A program made the translations under genes and the position numbers. From contig OX442314.1 of assembly GCA_949358305.1 (NCBI GenBank), forward strand, positions 62,629,369 to 62,693,368: a stretch of 64,000 bases of DNA, in the 5' to 3' direction. Source of the DNA: Strigamia acuminata. Its lineage: Eukaryota; Arthropoda; Chilopoda; Geophilomorpha; Linotaeniidae. Of the stretch, positions 22,005 through 32,705 are shown piece after piece (position 1 is the stretch's first letter; every line of letters begins with the position of its first letter). The notes under the pieces are model-generated. The model worked only from the letters and a program-made list of their open reading frames with translations. It made no database searches and was not told the origin of the DNA.

Positions 22005-22501
22005 TGTTGGTCTATGAGACCGTGACATGTCTCGATGTGATATAGAATCACATAATGATCTCTTATTTCGGTGTATATTTATACATTTATAATTATCCAG
22101 TCTATTTTGTTAATATTCGATATTTATTATCATTGATTGTATTTATTCATGCTGCACCATGCATTTGTTAGACTTTTTATTTAATTCCCAATGTATTATG
22201 TTTGTTTAATGCCATGCATCGCCACCAGAGTGTGTCTCACTCTCTCTTAGGTTTTCCAACATGGCGACATGCATGGATTTTCTCTCTCTGCTTTTGTCAA
22301 CTCTAAATAGAAGCCATATTGTAAGTTTTGTTTGCTTTATTAAAGCTTTTATGTTTTTACACAGTTGTATTCATTGTTAGAACACCATAAGTGTTAGTAT
22401 TTGTGCAGATAAGCGGCCATAAGCCGTGCGCACGCCGATTCCCGTATCGTCTCTGAAACGTTCGTGCGTACCGAATTTGCGCTGCCGTCCTCTGTCCCAC
22501 A
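22005..22501 (+). repeat. B1 5' LTR
   Basis: 497 bp, TGTTGGTCTAT...GTCCCACA. It lacks a 43-bp segment near its 3' end (about 22469) that LTRs 2 and 3 keep. Confidence 0.93.
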
Positions 22502-22503
22502 AT

Positions 22504-22521
22504 TGGTAGCAGAGGTTGGTT
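22504..22521 (+). other. Primer-binding site of B1, initiator tRNA-Met
   Basis: TGGTAGCAGAGGTTGGTT, 2 nt after the LTR. One mismatch in 18 to the initiator tRNA-Met 3' end. Confidence 0.88.
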
Positions 22522-22616
22522 GCATCCTCTGCATAATTCAGAGCGTTTTTGTGTTTAATTACCGCCGAAAAATTCCGCGAATTTCGCGAATTTGGCGGCA
22601 TTTTCTATTTTCAGAT

Positions 22617-24365
22617 TCACAGTTTTCCGTCGATGGATACACGAAGAACATTTGCGAAAAGATCAGAAACCCGATACAATAGACATTGACGTGTATTATT
22701 TTTCGGAGCCCAACTTGCGACTCAGATCTCGCAGGGACATTGAAGAATTTTGCATTATCAATAATCTCCCATATGATTCGGAACTCTTCTTTTTCGGTGT
22801 GATGGAGCACACATTGCCTTTAATTCCTCCTCTATCGTACGGAACCAGCGTCATACGCCGAGATACCCAAGTTCCACGATGCTCCAAAATGGCGTGAAGC
22901 CATCAATGAGGAACTGGGCACGTTCAAAGAGCGAGAGATCTACGTGGAAGTTCCGAAGCCGCCTGACACTACAGTCTTAAGCTGTAAATGGATTTTCAAG
23001 CTGAAATCAGATGCGGCTGGCAAGATAACACGCTACCGTGCAAGACTCGTGGCCCAAGGTTTCCGGCAAACGCTAGGAGTAGATTATGACGAAGTATTTA
23101 GCCCTGTCGTGAACTTTGTCCTCATCCGACTCTTCTTCTGTCTCCTGGTCATCTTAAGGGGCTGGAAAGATGCTCATCTGGACGTCAAGTGTGCTTACTT
23201 GTACGGGGACCTCAAGCATAAGGTCTACATGCGAATCCCGGCAGGCGCCACTTGTACGGATCCCAATAACGTTTGGTTACTCATCAAATCCCTTTATGGC
23301 CTCCACTAATCCGGGAGGCAGTGGTATGAGAAACTGGACGAGACACTGCGAGCCTTAGGATTTAGGAAAATGCCTAACTGCAACTGCGTGTACATCTATG
23401 GCAATTGCGCAGTGATGTTGGTGCACGTGGACGATATAGTTCTATTTTACGCGTCCGACACCGTGTTGTCTCGCATTATCCAACTCATCACATCTAAGTT
23501 TGATATTGTCAACCTCGGGCCTATCACAAAGTTACTGGGCGTGGAGTTTATTCGTGATATGGGGCGCATCTTTATCACACAACGCGCCTACATTGCCAAA
23601 CTCGTCAAGAAGTTCGGCACATCAACGAATCGCCTAGTAAAAGTTCCCGTAACACCTTGAACAACGCTTGTGAAGGGGCCAACAGACAACCTCATTGACT
23701 TCCCCTATCGATCACTAATAGGGTCACTTCTGTTTTTGGCATCCAGGACACGCCCGGACATCTTGTTTTCAGTCATCTCGCTTTCCCAGTTCAACACATG
23801 CTATGACAAGACGCATATTCGGGCCCTTCTGCAAGTTCTACAGTACGTGGCAAATACTGCAGATTATTGTATCGAACTTTCCGGCTGCACATCCAGTCAG
23901 CTATGGGCCTACACGGATGCGTCGTGGGCAAGCGATTTGGCAACGTCCTTAAGTTTTGGTGGTTTCATAACCTACATTGGCAATGTCCCGATCGGCTGGT
24001 CCTGCCGAAAACAATCAACTGTGGCATGCTCGAAGATGGAAGCGGAATTTGTCGCCCTCGTCGAGTGTGTCAAAGAAACCTTCTGGCTTGATCACATCTG
24101 CACCGAGTTTCCAGTTCTCAACCGTATATCGCGACCAATCATCTATTTCGACGCCCTGGCCAGCATCCAGTTTACATCCAATGACGTGGAAAATTCCAAA
24201 ACGAAGCATATCCGCGTCAAATATCATTGGCTCAGGGAGTGGTATACGGCGGGATGTTTTGACTTACGCAAAGTAGCTGGTGAACAGAACGTTGCGGACA
24301 TCTTCACAAAGTGGCTCAGCTCCGATCGTTTGCGATCTCTAATATCCAGAATTTTTCAACTGTGA
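22617..24365 (+). pseudogene. B1 internally deleted pol, linker, RT and RNase H
   Basis: Leader sequence up to ~22616 (TTTTCAGATTC) joins directly to the pol linker that in B2 starts at ~30508 (CAGTTTTCCGTCG). Gag, protease and integrase are missing. What is left is very close to B2: the linker, RT with YLYGDL and HVDDIVLFYAS, and RNase H with YTDASWASD, KMEAEFVAL and KHIRVKYHWLREW, ending SRIFQL* at 24365. Lesions: a ~21-nt deletion near 22829, TAA at 23307-23309 (GLH*SGR, shared with B2), and TGA at 23658-23660 (B2 has Gly). Confidence 0.9.
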
Positions 24366-24579
24366 GCCGCTATCATCCTATCGTGACATTCCTTAGTTGT
24401 TTTACCCGAATGTGAGGGTCATCGAGTTCCCGTGGGAATCTTCGGGCTTTCGTAGCGATTTTTGTAACAGTACCCGGCTCGATGATTCAACCTTATCATT
24501 TTGTCTTTTCACATGATCACACTGTAATTCCAGTATCTGTATCTTTTCCCCTGATTCTATTTCCATCGAAAGGGGGAAT
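24366..24579 (+). other. B1 3' UTR and polypurine tract
   Basis: Non-coding. Ends GAAAGGGGGAAT (24568-24579) directly before the central LTR. The matching tract of B2 is at 39306-39318. Confidence 0.8.
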
Positions 24580-25119
24580 TGTTGGTCTATAAGACCGTGA
24601 CATGTCTCGATGTGATATAGAATCACATAATGATCTTTTATTTCGATGTATATTTATACATTTATAATTATCCAGTCTGTTTTGTTAATATTCGATATTT
24701 ATTATCATTGATTGTATTTATGCATGCAGCACCATGCATTTGTTAGACTTTCTATTTAATTCCCAATGTATTATGTTCGTTTAATGCCATGCATCGCCAC
24801 CAGAGTGTGTCTCACTCTCTCTTAGGTTTTCCAACATGGCGACATGCATGGATTTTCTCTCTCTGCTTTTGTCAACTCTAAAAAGGAGCCATATTGTAAG
24901 TTTTGTTTGCTTTATTAAAGCTTTTATGTTTTTACACAGTTGTATTCATTGTTAGAACACCATAAGTGTTAGTGTTTGTGCAAATAAGCGGCCATAAGCC
25001 GTGCGCACGCCGATTCCCGTATCGTCTCTGAAACGTTCGTGCGTGAAGCACGACGCCATTTATTTTCGCTTCCACTATTCGGTTCATACCGAATTTGCGC
25101 TGCCGTCCTCTGTCCCACA
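24580..25119 (+). repeat. Central LTR, shared by B1 and B2
   Basis: 540 bp. Preceded by B1's PPT and followed by B2's PBS, so it serves as 3' LTR of one unit and 5' LTR of the next. Confidence 0.94.
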
Positions 25120-25121
25120 AT

Positions 25122-25139
25122 TGGTAGCAGAGGTTAGTT
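25122..25139 (+). other. Primer-binding site of B2, initiator tRNA-Met
   Basis: TGGTAGCAGAGGTTAGTT; two mismatches in 18 to the initiator tRNA-Met 3' end. Confidence 0.85.
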
Positions 25140-26193
25140 GCATCCTCTGCATAATTCAGAGCGTTTTTGTGTTTAATTACCGCCGAAAAATTCCGCGAAT
25201 TTCGCGAATTTGGCGGCATTTTCTATTTTCAGATTCGTTATCGATTCCCGGCGATTTTCGGGATTCAACGACGTCGGAAAGACGTTTACCAGACGATTCG
25301 TCACATCATCGCCGAGAATTCTGCGAGTTTTCGCGAATTTTTCCGGCGATTCATTTATTTTTTGCAGATATTTCGACGATTTTCGCCCAGATTTGTCTCG
25401 AGAACGTTTCGAGACGTATCACCGACGTTTCTAGACAACGAACGTTGTCTATTTCACCTTTTTTGGCCTAATATCGTCCGAAATTCCGCGGGATATGCGA
25501 ATTTCAAGACGACTTATTTTATTTTCAGATTTCACGTCGATTTTTGGATTTAACGACTTCCCGACGGCGATTTACACTTCGAAACGAGACGATTCTTGTT
25601 GTGTCATACCCCGGTGTATGCACAGTATCGCCGAACTTGATTACACGACTATTTTCGGATTTTTCCTACGAAGAGCCTCGTTATATCCAGAAGAGTTTGG
25701 ATTTTTCAAATCCAAACTGCGTTTTGTAATAGCTTTTCGAGAAAGCTATCCGTGTTGGCTTATTGCACGAGGTTGCATCCGCAACAGATTCATCACTTTC
25801 TCCTTCTTGTCGCAATATACTTTGTTAATTTTAAGTGGGTTATTTTGGTGTGGGACCTTATTAGATTCGACACAGCTCTTCGGACATTCCGTCCACTGCT
25901 GTGTTTGTATTCTAAAGCAAGGCTGAGCCCTGCGCTACCTAGCATTCCCGCGAGCCCAGGTGGTCACAAAGGACGCTAGGGGGACACTTGCTTTAGGTTC
26001 TCAGCCAATTGTAGCATTGGCTCCCAATTTGAGGTCATCCGCTTTGAACCATGAAGGAGGTGATCTTGTGTTTTGTGCTTCGGTCAACAGTGAACAGCCT
26101 TTGGCTATTAATGAAGTGCTCCAACAACTCCGTTGCCATAATCTGAGCTTTTGTGTTTGTGCGGTGCGCCGAGTATACGGAATTTCCGCAACA
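25140..26193 (+). other. B2 5' leader
   Basis: About 1.05 kb, no credible coding frame. Contains a diverged internal duplication: a block around 25186-25300 (CCGCGAATTTCG, TTTTCAGATTC, GATTCAACGAC) recurs around 25480-25580 (CCGCGGGATATGCG, TTTTCAGATTTC, GATTTAACGAC). It is rich in GAATTTCGCG-like inverted motifs. Confidence 0.55.
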
Positions 26194-27709
26194 ATGCAGA
26201 AGTCACTCGAGTCCACGAGAGGAACAGTTCCCATCTTGGGTGTTGGAAACTACGAGTCCTGGCAGCGTTCAATGCGCATGCTGCTAAAAGCAGAAGGACT
26301 CTGGAGACATGTGTCGGAAGAAAAACAGGCGGAACATTTGCTGACATTAAATGAAAAAGAAAAGGACCGTTTCATGACGAAGAAGGATAAGGCTTTAGGC
26401 CTCATTTATTGCCACGTGAGCGAGGCAAAACGTTCGGTTCTTGACACCTGCAACACACCGAAACAGGCCTGGGATATGTTATCGAAAATCTATGCTCCAA
26501 CATCTCTGGCTAGACAAGCTGCTTTACGGTGGGAGTTTTTAAGTCTTCACCTCGAGTCAAACGAGGAAATGATGGATTTTATTGGTCGGGTGGACCATCA
26601 TATCCAGGAAGACGTCTCGGACAAACACCACGCATACCAGTACTTGAATCGCCTATCGCCACAGTATGCTCAAGTGACATTCGCCATATATCATTGGCCA
26701 CTGGCAGATTTCCTCCTGCTAAAGTTTCGGAGCAATTATTATCCGAGTATTTGCGCCTCAAATCGATCGGATTGGCCCATAACTCCTCATCAACCACGGT
26801 GCACGCTTCTGCAAAGGACCAAACGCAATCCAGGAATCCTTCACGATCACGACGGCCATTGTCATCGATAAAATGTTTCAATTGTAGCGAGATGGGCCAC
26901 TACGCTAACAAGTGCCCATATCCACAGCGCGAGGACCGGAATCAACAACCGGCGGCTTCTTTCCAACGCTCTCGAAGTAAGAGCAAGAAGCGCAACAAGA
27001 ATGCAGCGCCGAAACCCGATGACACGCGTCCAAAAGGCAGTTCACGTCCCCTACGACAAGCGACGTATTTCGTGAATGCTCCGCAAGTGATTGAACGCCC
27101 AGTAGCTCATCTAATGCAGTCCAACGAAAGGATTGTTGACTGCGGCGCAACAGATCATGTTTCACACGTCAGATCGTGGTTTTCCCAATTTTCGGACATT
27201 GTGCCTTTTGATATTGAGCTAGGGCAAGGAAAATCCCAAGTGACTGGCAAAGGGAGCGTCTAACTCCTGACAAGAGTAGATGATTGCGACAGCATTGTGA
27301 CTTTGACGAATGGTTTGTACGCGCCAAACTTCGAGGCTAACCTAATCTCAGTGTCGAAGATCGACAAGAACCGTCACCACATCCACATTTACAATGGTGA
27401 AATCAACGTATATGAATCGTCAATTACTAGTCCAATTCTGCGCGCACGGGAAAAAGGCGGACTATATTATGTGGACGGTTTGTGTTCAAATCCAGCTGTT
27501 TCTGCGATCATTTCAACAATGAGTCAACCTCCGCCTCTACAGACTTTCGTGACGACAGAGGTGGAATTTGAGAAGATTCCAAAACCCAAAAAGCAGAAAC
27601 CGAAACAGCGAGAGATAACGGATTTTAGGATTGAGATGCCTCCATTACCGGACCCGAAGCAAATTCCCGTCTTAGCCAATCCGTTACCAATCACGCAATC
27701 CTTGCCTAT
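26194..27709 (+). pseudogene. B2 gag, zinc knuckle and protease
   Basis: ATG at 26194 (MQKSLESTRGTVPILG) begins a copia gag like that of H (NYESWQRSMRMLLKAEGLW). A shift near 26710 moves the frame to KVSEQLLSEYLRLKSI. CCHC knuckle CFNCSEMGHYANKC follows, then the protease with DCGATDHVSH; the triad reads D-C-G where D-T/S-G is usual, and H has the same. A TAA at 27261-27263 breaks it; the frame goes on through YAPNFEANLISVSKIDKN. It is cut at 27710 by a solo LTR. Confidence 0.88.
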
Positions 27710-28227
27710 TGTTACGCGGTGGGCGAGCACGCTGTGAATCAGCTGTCGCCACCTCGCTTCCGTAGTTAATCATTAGAGGATAACCCCTAAAACTCTCACT
27801 AGAGTCCGCCTTAAGCGGATGAGGTAATGACTTTACCTATCTTGAATAATAGAACGATCAAGGTCTATTTAAGGTTTGACAAGAGCCAAATTGTCACAGA
27901 GGTTGTCAGACAGTTACTGTGGTGGCATCTCAAAGGTTTTAACATCCCAATAGTTATTCATGCTTATTTAGTCTTAGGTTATTCTTAAGGTTTAGTTTTG
28001 GTTTAGTCTTAAGTTATCCTTAAGTTAATTTATATTTGTTTTCAGATTGTATTTATGGTTTAATAAACATGTTGTTATATTTTAATAATAATACAATGAG
28101 TCCTCTTTATTTCCTTCTTCTAAGCAACAGAGTTAAATGTTAGTTTAACTTAATGCAATTACAAACCCCCAGTCTAATCTAAAAAGTATTTACGTGGTCA
28201 AACAGTAGTCAGTCTGGCCACGTAACA
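27710..28227 (+). repeat. Solo LTR of the G1 gypsy family
   Basis: 518 bp, TGTTACGCGGTGG...GGCCACGTAACA, the reverse complement of the G1 LTR as written at 7890 and so in + orientation. Perfect 4-bp TSD CTAT (27706-27709, 28228-28231). It is clearly more diverged from the G1 LTRs than they are from each other. No internal part remains. Confidence 0.93.
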
Positions 28228-28564
28228 CTATCCACAATACTCCACCTGTCCAATTCTATGCTGATGTCTTACAGCAGATCCCAACCTCTCCTTTACCTAT
28301 TATTTCCAATCCTGGCAGCGTATCTCAACAACCAAAAGAGATAACCACTTCTCAGTCACCAAAGAAGGTTTCCGCCAATCCTGCTTCTGTCAAGGATGCA
28401 ACCGGCTTGTGGCATAGCCGTCTTGGCCACCTGCATACAAATGCGATGCGATTGTTGGCAAACAACGATCACGTGTACGGCATGGAACCTGCCGAAGTTC
28501 GCCAAGAACTAGCTTGCAATGATTGCCGTTTAGCCAAGTCAACCAGGATTTCACATAAACCTGA
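28228..28564 (+). pseudogene. B2 protease-integrase linker and integrase zinc-binding domain
   Basis: Continues the broken polyprotein gene. A Pro/Ser-rich linker is followed by the HHCC domain: LWHSRLGHLHTNAMRLL and then CNDCRLAKSTRISHKP. Cut at 28565 by a second solo LTR. It matches H in order and sequence. Confidence 0.85.
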
Positions 28565-29184
28565 TGTGATGCAGTAGTCTATACATCTACTTTAATAATT
28601 AATATCCTTTGATTGATATAAGTTCAATGTGTTGTTTTTAAGATTATATTATATATAAGTTTATATATATTAGATTATAAGGTGTGATATTAGAACTGAT
28701 TGTCAAGAGACACTGGTATTGATTCATGCTGAATCATGAACAATGGACAATGGATATGAACAAAATAACTTGTTGGTTTTCAATAACCATCCAAAAAAAG
28801 AAGCAAGCCTGCGACATTCAGGATAGTTGTATGCTGAAGTTGCTGAGAGCCAGGCATCAGGGTGCTGAGCCCTAGGCCTAAGTGTTTTCGTGTTAGTGCA
28901 TTGTGCCAAGGATGATGTTATGAAATGGAAATCATCCAGAAGAAATCATCACTACAAATCATCACTACATGAGAGGATCCTGTGAAACAACTGAACAGTA
29001 ACTATTGTGTGAAGAATAGTAGGCTTTATTTTTAAGCTATTTTTATCTTACACTTATTGTATATATTGTTGCTTTCTTATTTATTAAACTTTGTTAATGT
29101 TTTGAGAAACTAATGTCTTGAACATTCTAAAGAATAATGTTCCCGTGATACACCCGTCATCGCTCGGTCGGGGTGTACATCACA
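28565..29184 (+). repeat. Solo LTR, unidentified family, 620 bp
   Basis: TGTGATGCAGTAG...GTACATCACA with short inverted ends (TGTGATG/CATCACA). TSD CTGA (28561-28564, 29185-29188). Deleting it restores the B2 frame HKPDPHP. 4-bp TSD suggests gypsy type. AT-rich middle, no ORF. Orientation is uncertain. Confidence 0.75.
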
Positions 29185-30028
29185 CTGATCCTCATCCTTG
29201 CACATCAAAGCCACTAGACCTTCTGCATATGGACGTCTGGGGACCAGCCCCTGTAACCTCTTTTGGCGGTGCTCGCTTTGTATTTATCGTCATCGACGAT
29301 GCGACACGATATACCTGGATCACGCCTCTTGCGCAGAAGTCACAAGTCTTTCAGTGTTTCAAAGACCTCGTCGCTAGGCTCGAGCGGGTTGCAAACATCC
29401 GCATCAAGTCAATTCGATCCGATCGAGGCGGCGAATTTATGTCCAATGAATTTCTGCAATATCTCAAGGAAAAGGGGATCCAGGGTCAGCGAACAAACCC
29501 GTCGTCACCACAGATGAACGGAACTGCTGAAAGATTAAACAGGACAATGGCTGACAACTTTAGAGCAGTTCTTGAGGAAACCCAACTTCCGGCTGGTCTG
29601 TGGGCCGAACTGGCGGTTACGTTTGCCTACATCAAAAACCGAAGTCCACACTCACGCCTTATCCCTACGACATCTCAGGAAGATTGGATCCAAGTGCTGG
29701 GTTCACTTTACGGCGCCAGGTCAAAAGAAACTAGATCCCCGAGCCTGGGAGGGTTACCTCGTCGGATACGCCTCGGGAACACGAGGATACCGTGTTTGGA
29801 ACCCACTTGACAATCAGGTGACAGCATCAACACACGTGCGGATCGACGAGCATCAATCCTACCGTAGACTGCTCAAGAACCTTAACGGCCGACAGAATCA
29901 AACTTTTGCCGACCCTGATGTTGGTCAACAACAACAAAGAGTATCTTTTGAAGATAATGTTCATTATGTGGATTGGCCCAAAGCATCTGATTCAGATGGT
30001 AGGCTCGTCAAATGGTTCGGACAATGAT
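29185..30028 (+). pseudogene. B2 integrase core and C-terminal part
   Basis: Integrase catalytic residues are in LLHMDVWGPAP, SIRSDRGGEFMS and MNGTAERLNRT, so D,D,E are all present. After KNRSPHSRL about 40 nt are missing relative to H. The frame shifts to LRHLRKIGSKCWVHF and AWEGYLVGYASGTRGYRVW (the copia integrase C-terminal region). It ends WFGQ* at 30025-30027. Confidence 0.88.
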
Positions 30029-32197
30029 GACGATGATGATGGAAATGGATCGGTATCCAAGTCGATATCCATTCTCCTTGTGCACATTTCACCGCTTGGG
30101 ACCCCCGAACGGCAATTAATAGAAGCGTGTGCATGTAGACTACCAGATTCAGCAAGTTTGGAACATTCAGCATCGTATCCCATCCTTCACCAGGAAGAGC
30201 AGAATACCGATGATGACGCTGACCAGATTGTGGATGAAGCAGTTCAACCGGACGCGGCTGTATTGCAACGGACCCAATCTCCGCGCATCTCATCGGAACA
30301 GTCCCAAACTAGTTCTCCTGGAATTTCGCCACCTGGTTCGCCCAGTCGTTTTGTTACGATGCGTAGAAGAGCAGGGCCAAACATCTTACATCACACAATG
30401 CCGATATTTGACCAAGGGGCAATGTCTCCGTTACCTCTTGGACCAACATATGTTGCCGCCACTTCAGCCGGAAGAACTCCTTTTATCTGGCGTTATGTCG
30501 GTGGTGACACAGTTTTCCGTCGATGGATACGCGAAGAACATTTGCGAAAAGATCAGAAACCCGGTACAATAGACATTGACGTGTATTATTTTCCGGAGCC
30601 CAACTTGCGACTCAGATCTCGCAGGGACATTGAAGAATTTTGCATTATCAATAATCTCCCATATGATTCGGAACTCTTCTTTTTCGGTGTGATGGAGCAC
30701 ACATTGCCTTTAATTCCTCCAGCCCGACACGCCGCACATCTTTATCGTACGGAACCAGCGTCATACGCCGAGATACCCAAGTTCCACGATGCTCCAAAAT
30801 GGCGTAAAGCCATCAATGAGGAACTGGGCACGTTCAAAGAGCGAGAGATCTACGTGGAAGTTCCGAAGCCGCCTGACACTACAGTCTTAGGCTGTAAATG
30901 GATTTTCAAGCTGAAATCAGATGCGGCTGGCAAGATAACACGCTACCGTGCAAGACTCGTGGCCCAAGGTTTCCGACAAACGCTAGGAGTAGATTATGAC
31001 GAAGTATTTAGCCCTGTCGTGAACTTTGTCCTCATCCGACTCTTCTTCTGTCTCCTGGTCGTCTTAAGGGGCTGGAAAGATGCTCATCTGGACGTCAAGT
31101 GTGCTTACTTGTACGGGGACCTCAAGCATAAGGTCTACATGCGAATCCCGGCAGGCGCCACTTGTACGGATCCCAATAACGTTTGGTTACTCATCAAATC
31201 CCTTTATGGCCTCCACTAATCCGGGAGGCAGTGGTATGAGAAACTGGACGAGACACTGCGAGCCTTAGGATTTAGGAAAATGCCTACCTGCAACTGCGTG
31301 TACATCTATGGCAATTGCGCAGTGATGTTGGTGCACGTGGACGATATAGTTCTATTTTACGCGTCCGACACCGTGTTGTCTCGCATTATCCAACTCATCA
31401 CATCTAAGTTTGATATTGTCAACCTCGGGCCTATCACAAAGTTACTGGGCGTGGAGTTTATTCGTGATATGGGGCGCACCTTTATCACACAACGCGCCTA
31501 CATTGCCAAACTCGTCAAGAAGTTCGGCACATCAACGAATCGCCTAGTAAAAGTTCCCGTAACACCTGGAACAACGCTTGTGAAGGGGCCAACAGACAAC
31601 CTCATTGACTTCCCCTATCGATCACTAATAGGGTCACTTCTGTTTTTGGCATCCAGGACACGCCCGGACATCTTGTTTTCAGTCATCTCGCTTTCCCAGT
31701 TCAACACATGCTATGACAAGACGCATATTCGGGCCCTTCTGCAAGTTCTACAGTACGTGGCAAATACTGCAGATTATTGTATCGAACTTTCCGGCTGCAC
31801 ATCCAGTCAGCTATGGGCCTACACGGATGCGTCGTGGGCAAGCGATTTGGCAACGTCCTTAAGTTTTGGTGGTTTCATAACCTACATTGGCAATGTCCCG
31901 ATCGGCTGGTCCTGCCGAAAACAATCAACTGTGGCATGCTCGAAGATGGAAGCGGAATTTGTCGCCCTCGTCGAGTGTGTCAAAGAAACCTTCTGGCTTG
32001 ATCACATCTTCACCGAGTTTCCAGTTCTCAACCGTATATCGCGACCAATCATCTATTTCGACGCCCTGGCCAGCATCCAGTTTACATCCAATGACGTGGA
32101 AAATTCCAAAACGAAGCATATCCGCGTCAAATATCATTGGCTCAGGGAGTGGTATACGGCGGGATGTTTTGACTTACGCAAAGTAGCTGGTGAACAG
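30029..32197 (+). pseudogene. B2 linker, RT and RNase H (last part at 39027-39104)
   Basis: Linker with FVTMRRRAGPN, FIWRYVGGDTVF and DVYYFPEPN, then RT from GCKWIFKLKSDAAGKI. TAA at 31217-31219 (GLH*SGR) interrupts RT in the same place as in B1. RT continues with HVDDIVLFYAS intact. RNase H has YTDASWASD and KMEAEFVAL, then KHIRVKYHWLREW, and is cut at KVAGEQ by copia C. The last codons resume at 39027 (NVADIFTKWLS) and end at TGA 39102-39104. Confidence 0.9.
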
Positions 32198-32663
32198 TAT
32201 TGATCATCTAGAAGACCTGTCATTGCCGAAATAAACTGTAAAGCCGAGTTAAAACTGGTGCGGGACATCGCATTTCGCGTCCGCCATTTGTTTATTCTTA
32301 AACATAAGGAAGGACTCGAAAAGCACCTGTTTCGAGGCTACAAAGCTTGGAATAGAATGAATCATTGTTAACAGGCAAAGATTCATTCTTTACATAACAA
32401 AAGTAAAGTAAACTGGCATAAACAATCGATAATGCAAACAAAAGCTGGGAGAAACTAAAGGATAAGCGCTCATATTCGAGCAGACGACATATGGGCATGT
32501 CATTGCTAATAAGCACATTGGTTGCGGCACTTAGCACAGGAATGAGAGTTTAAAAGTCAATATCAACCAATGTAACACGGATACAGAATTGCAATGACAC
32601 ACACGTTGCATTTAACCGGAAACATGCAACTGAGAAGATCAAACAGTTGGGCATTTCCTAACA
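32198..32663 (-). repeat. Copia C 3' LTR
   Basis: 466 bp. The half next to the PPT is close to the A LTR; the other ~120 bp are poorly alignable with A. Confidence 0.94.
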
Positions 32664-32676
32664 AATCCCCCTTTGC
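32664..32676 (-). other. Polypurine tract of copia C
   Basis: AAAGGGGGATT on the - strand next to the 3' LTR, as in A. Confidence 0.85.
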
Positions 32677-32705
32677 GCAACTATTTGACCACGACAAAAA
32701 TATGC

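Noticed and set aside
22616-22640. B1 as a spliced retrocopy (lost segment starts with GT)
   Set aside because: The lost segment does not end in AG at the junction and the GT is not in a good donor context. Kept only as a possibility under findings.
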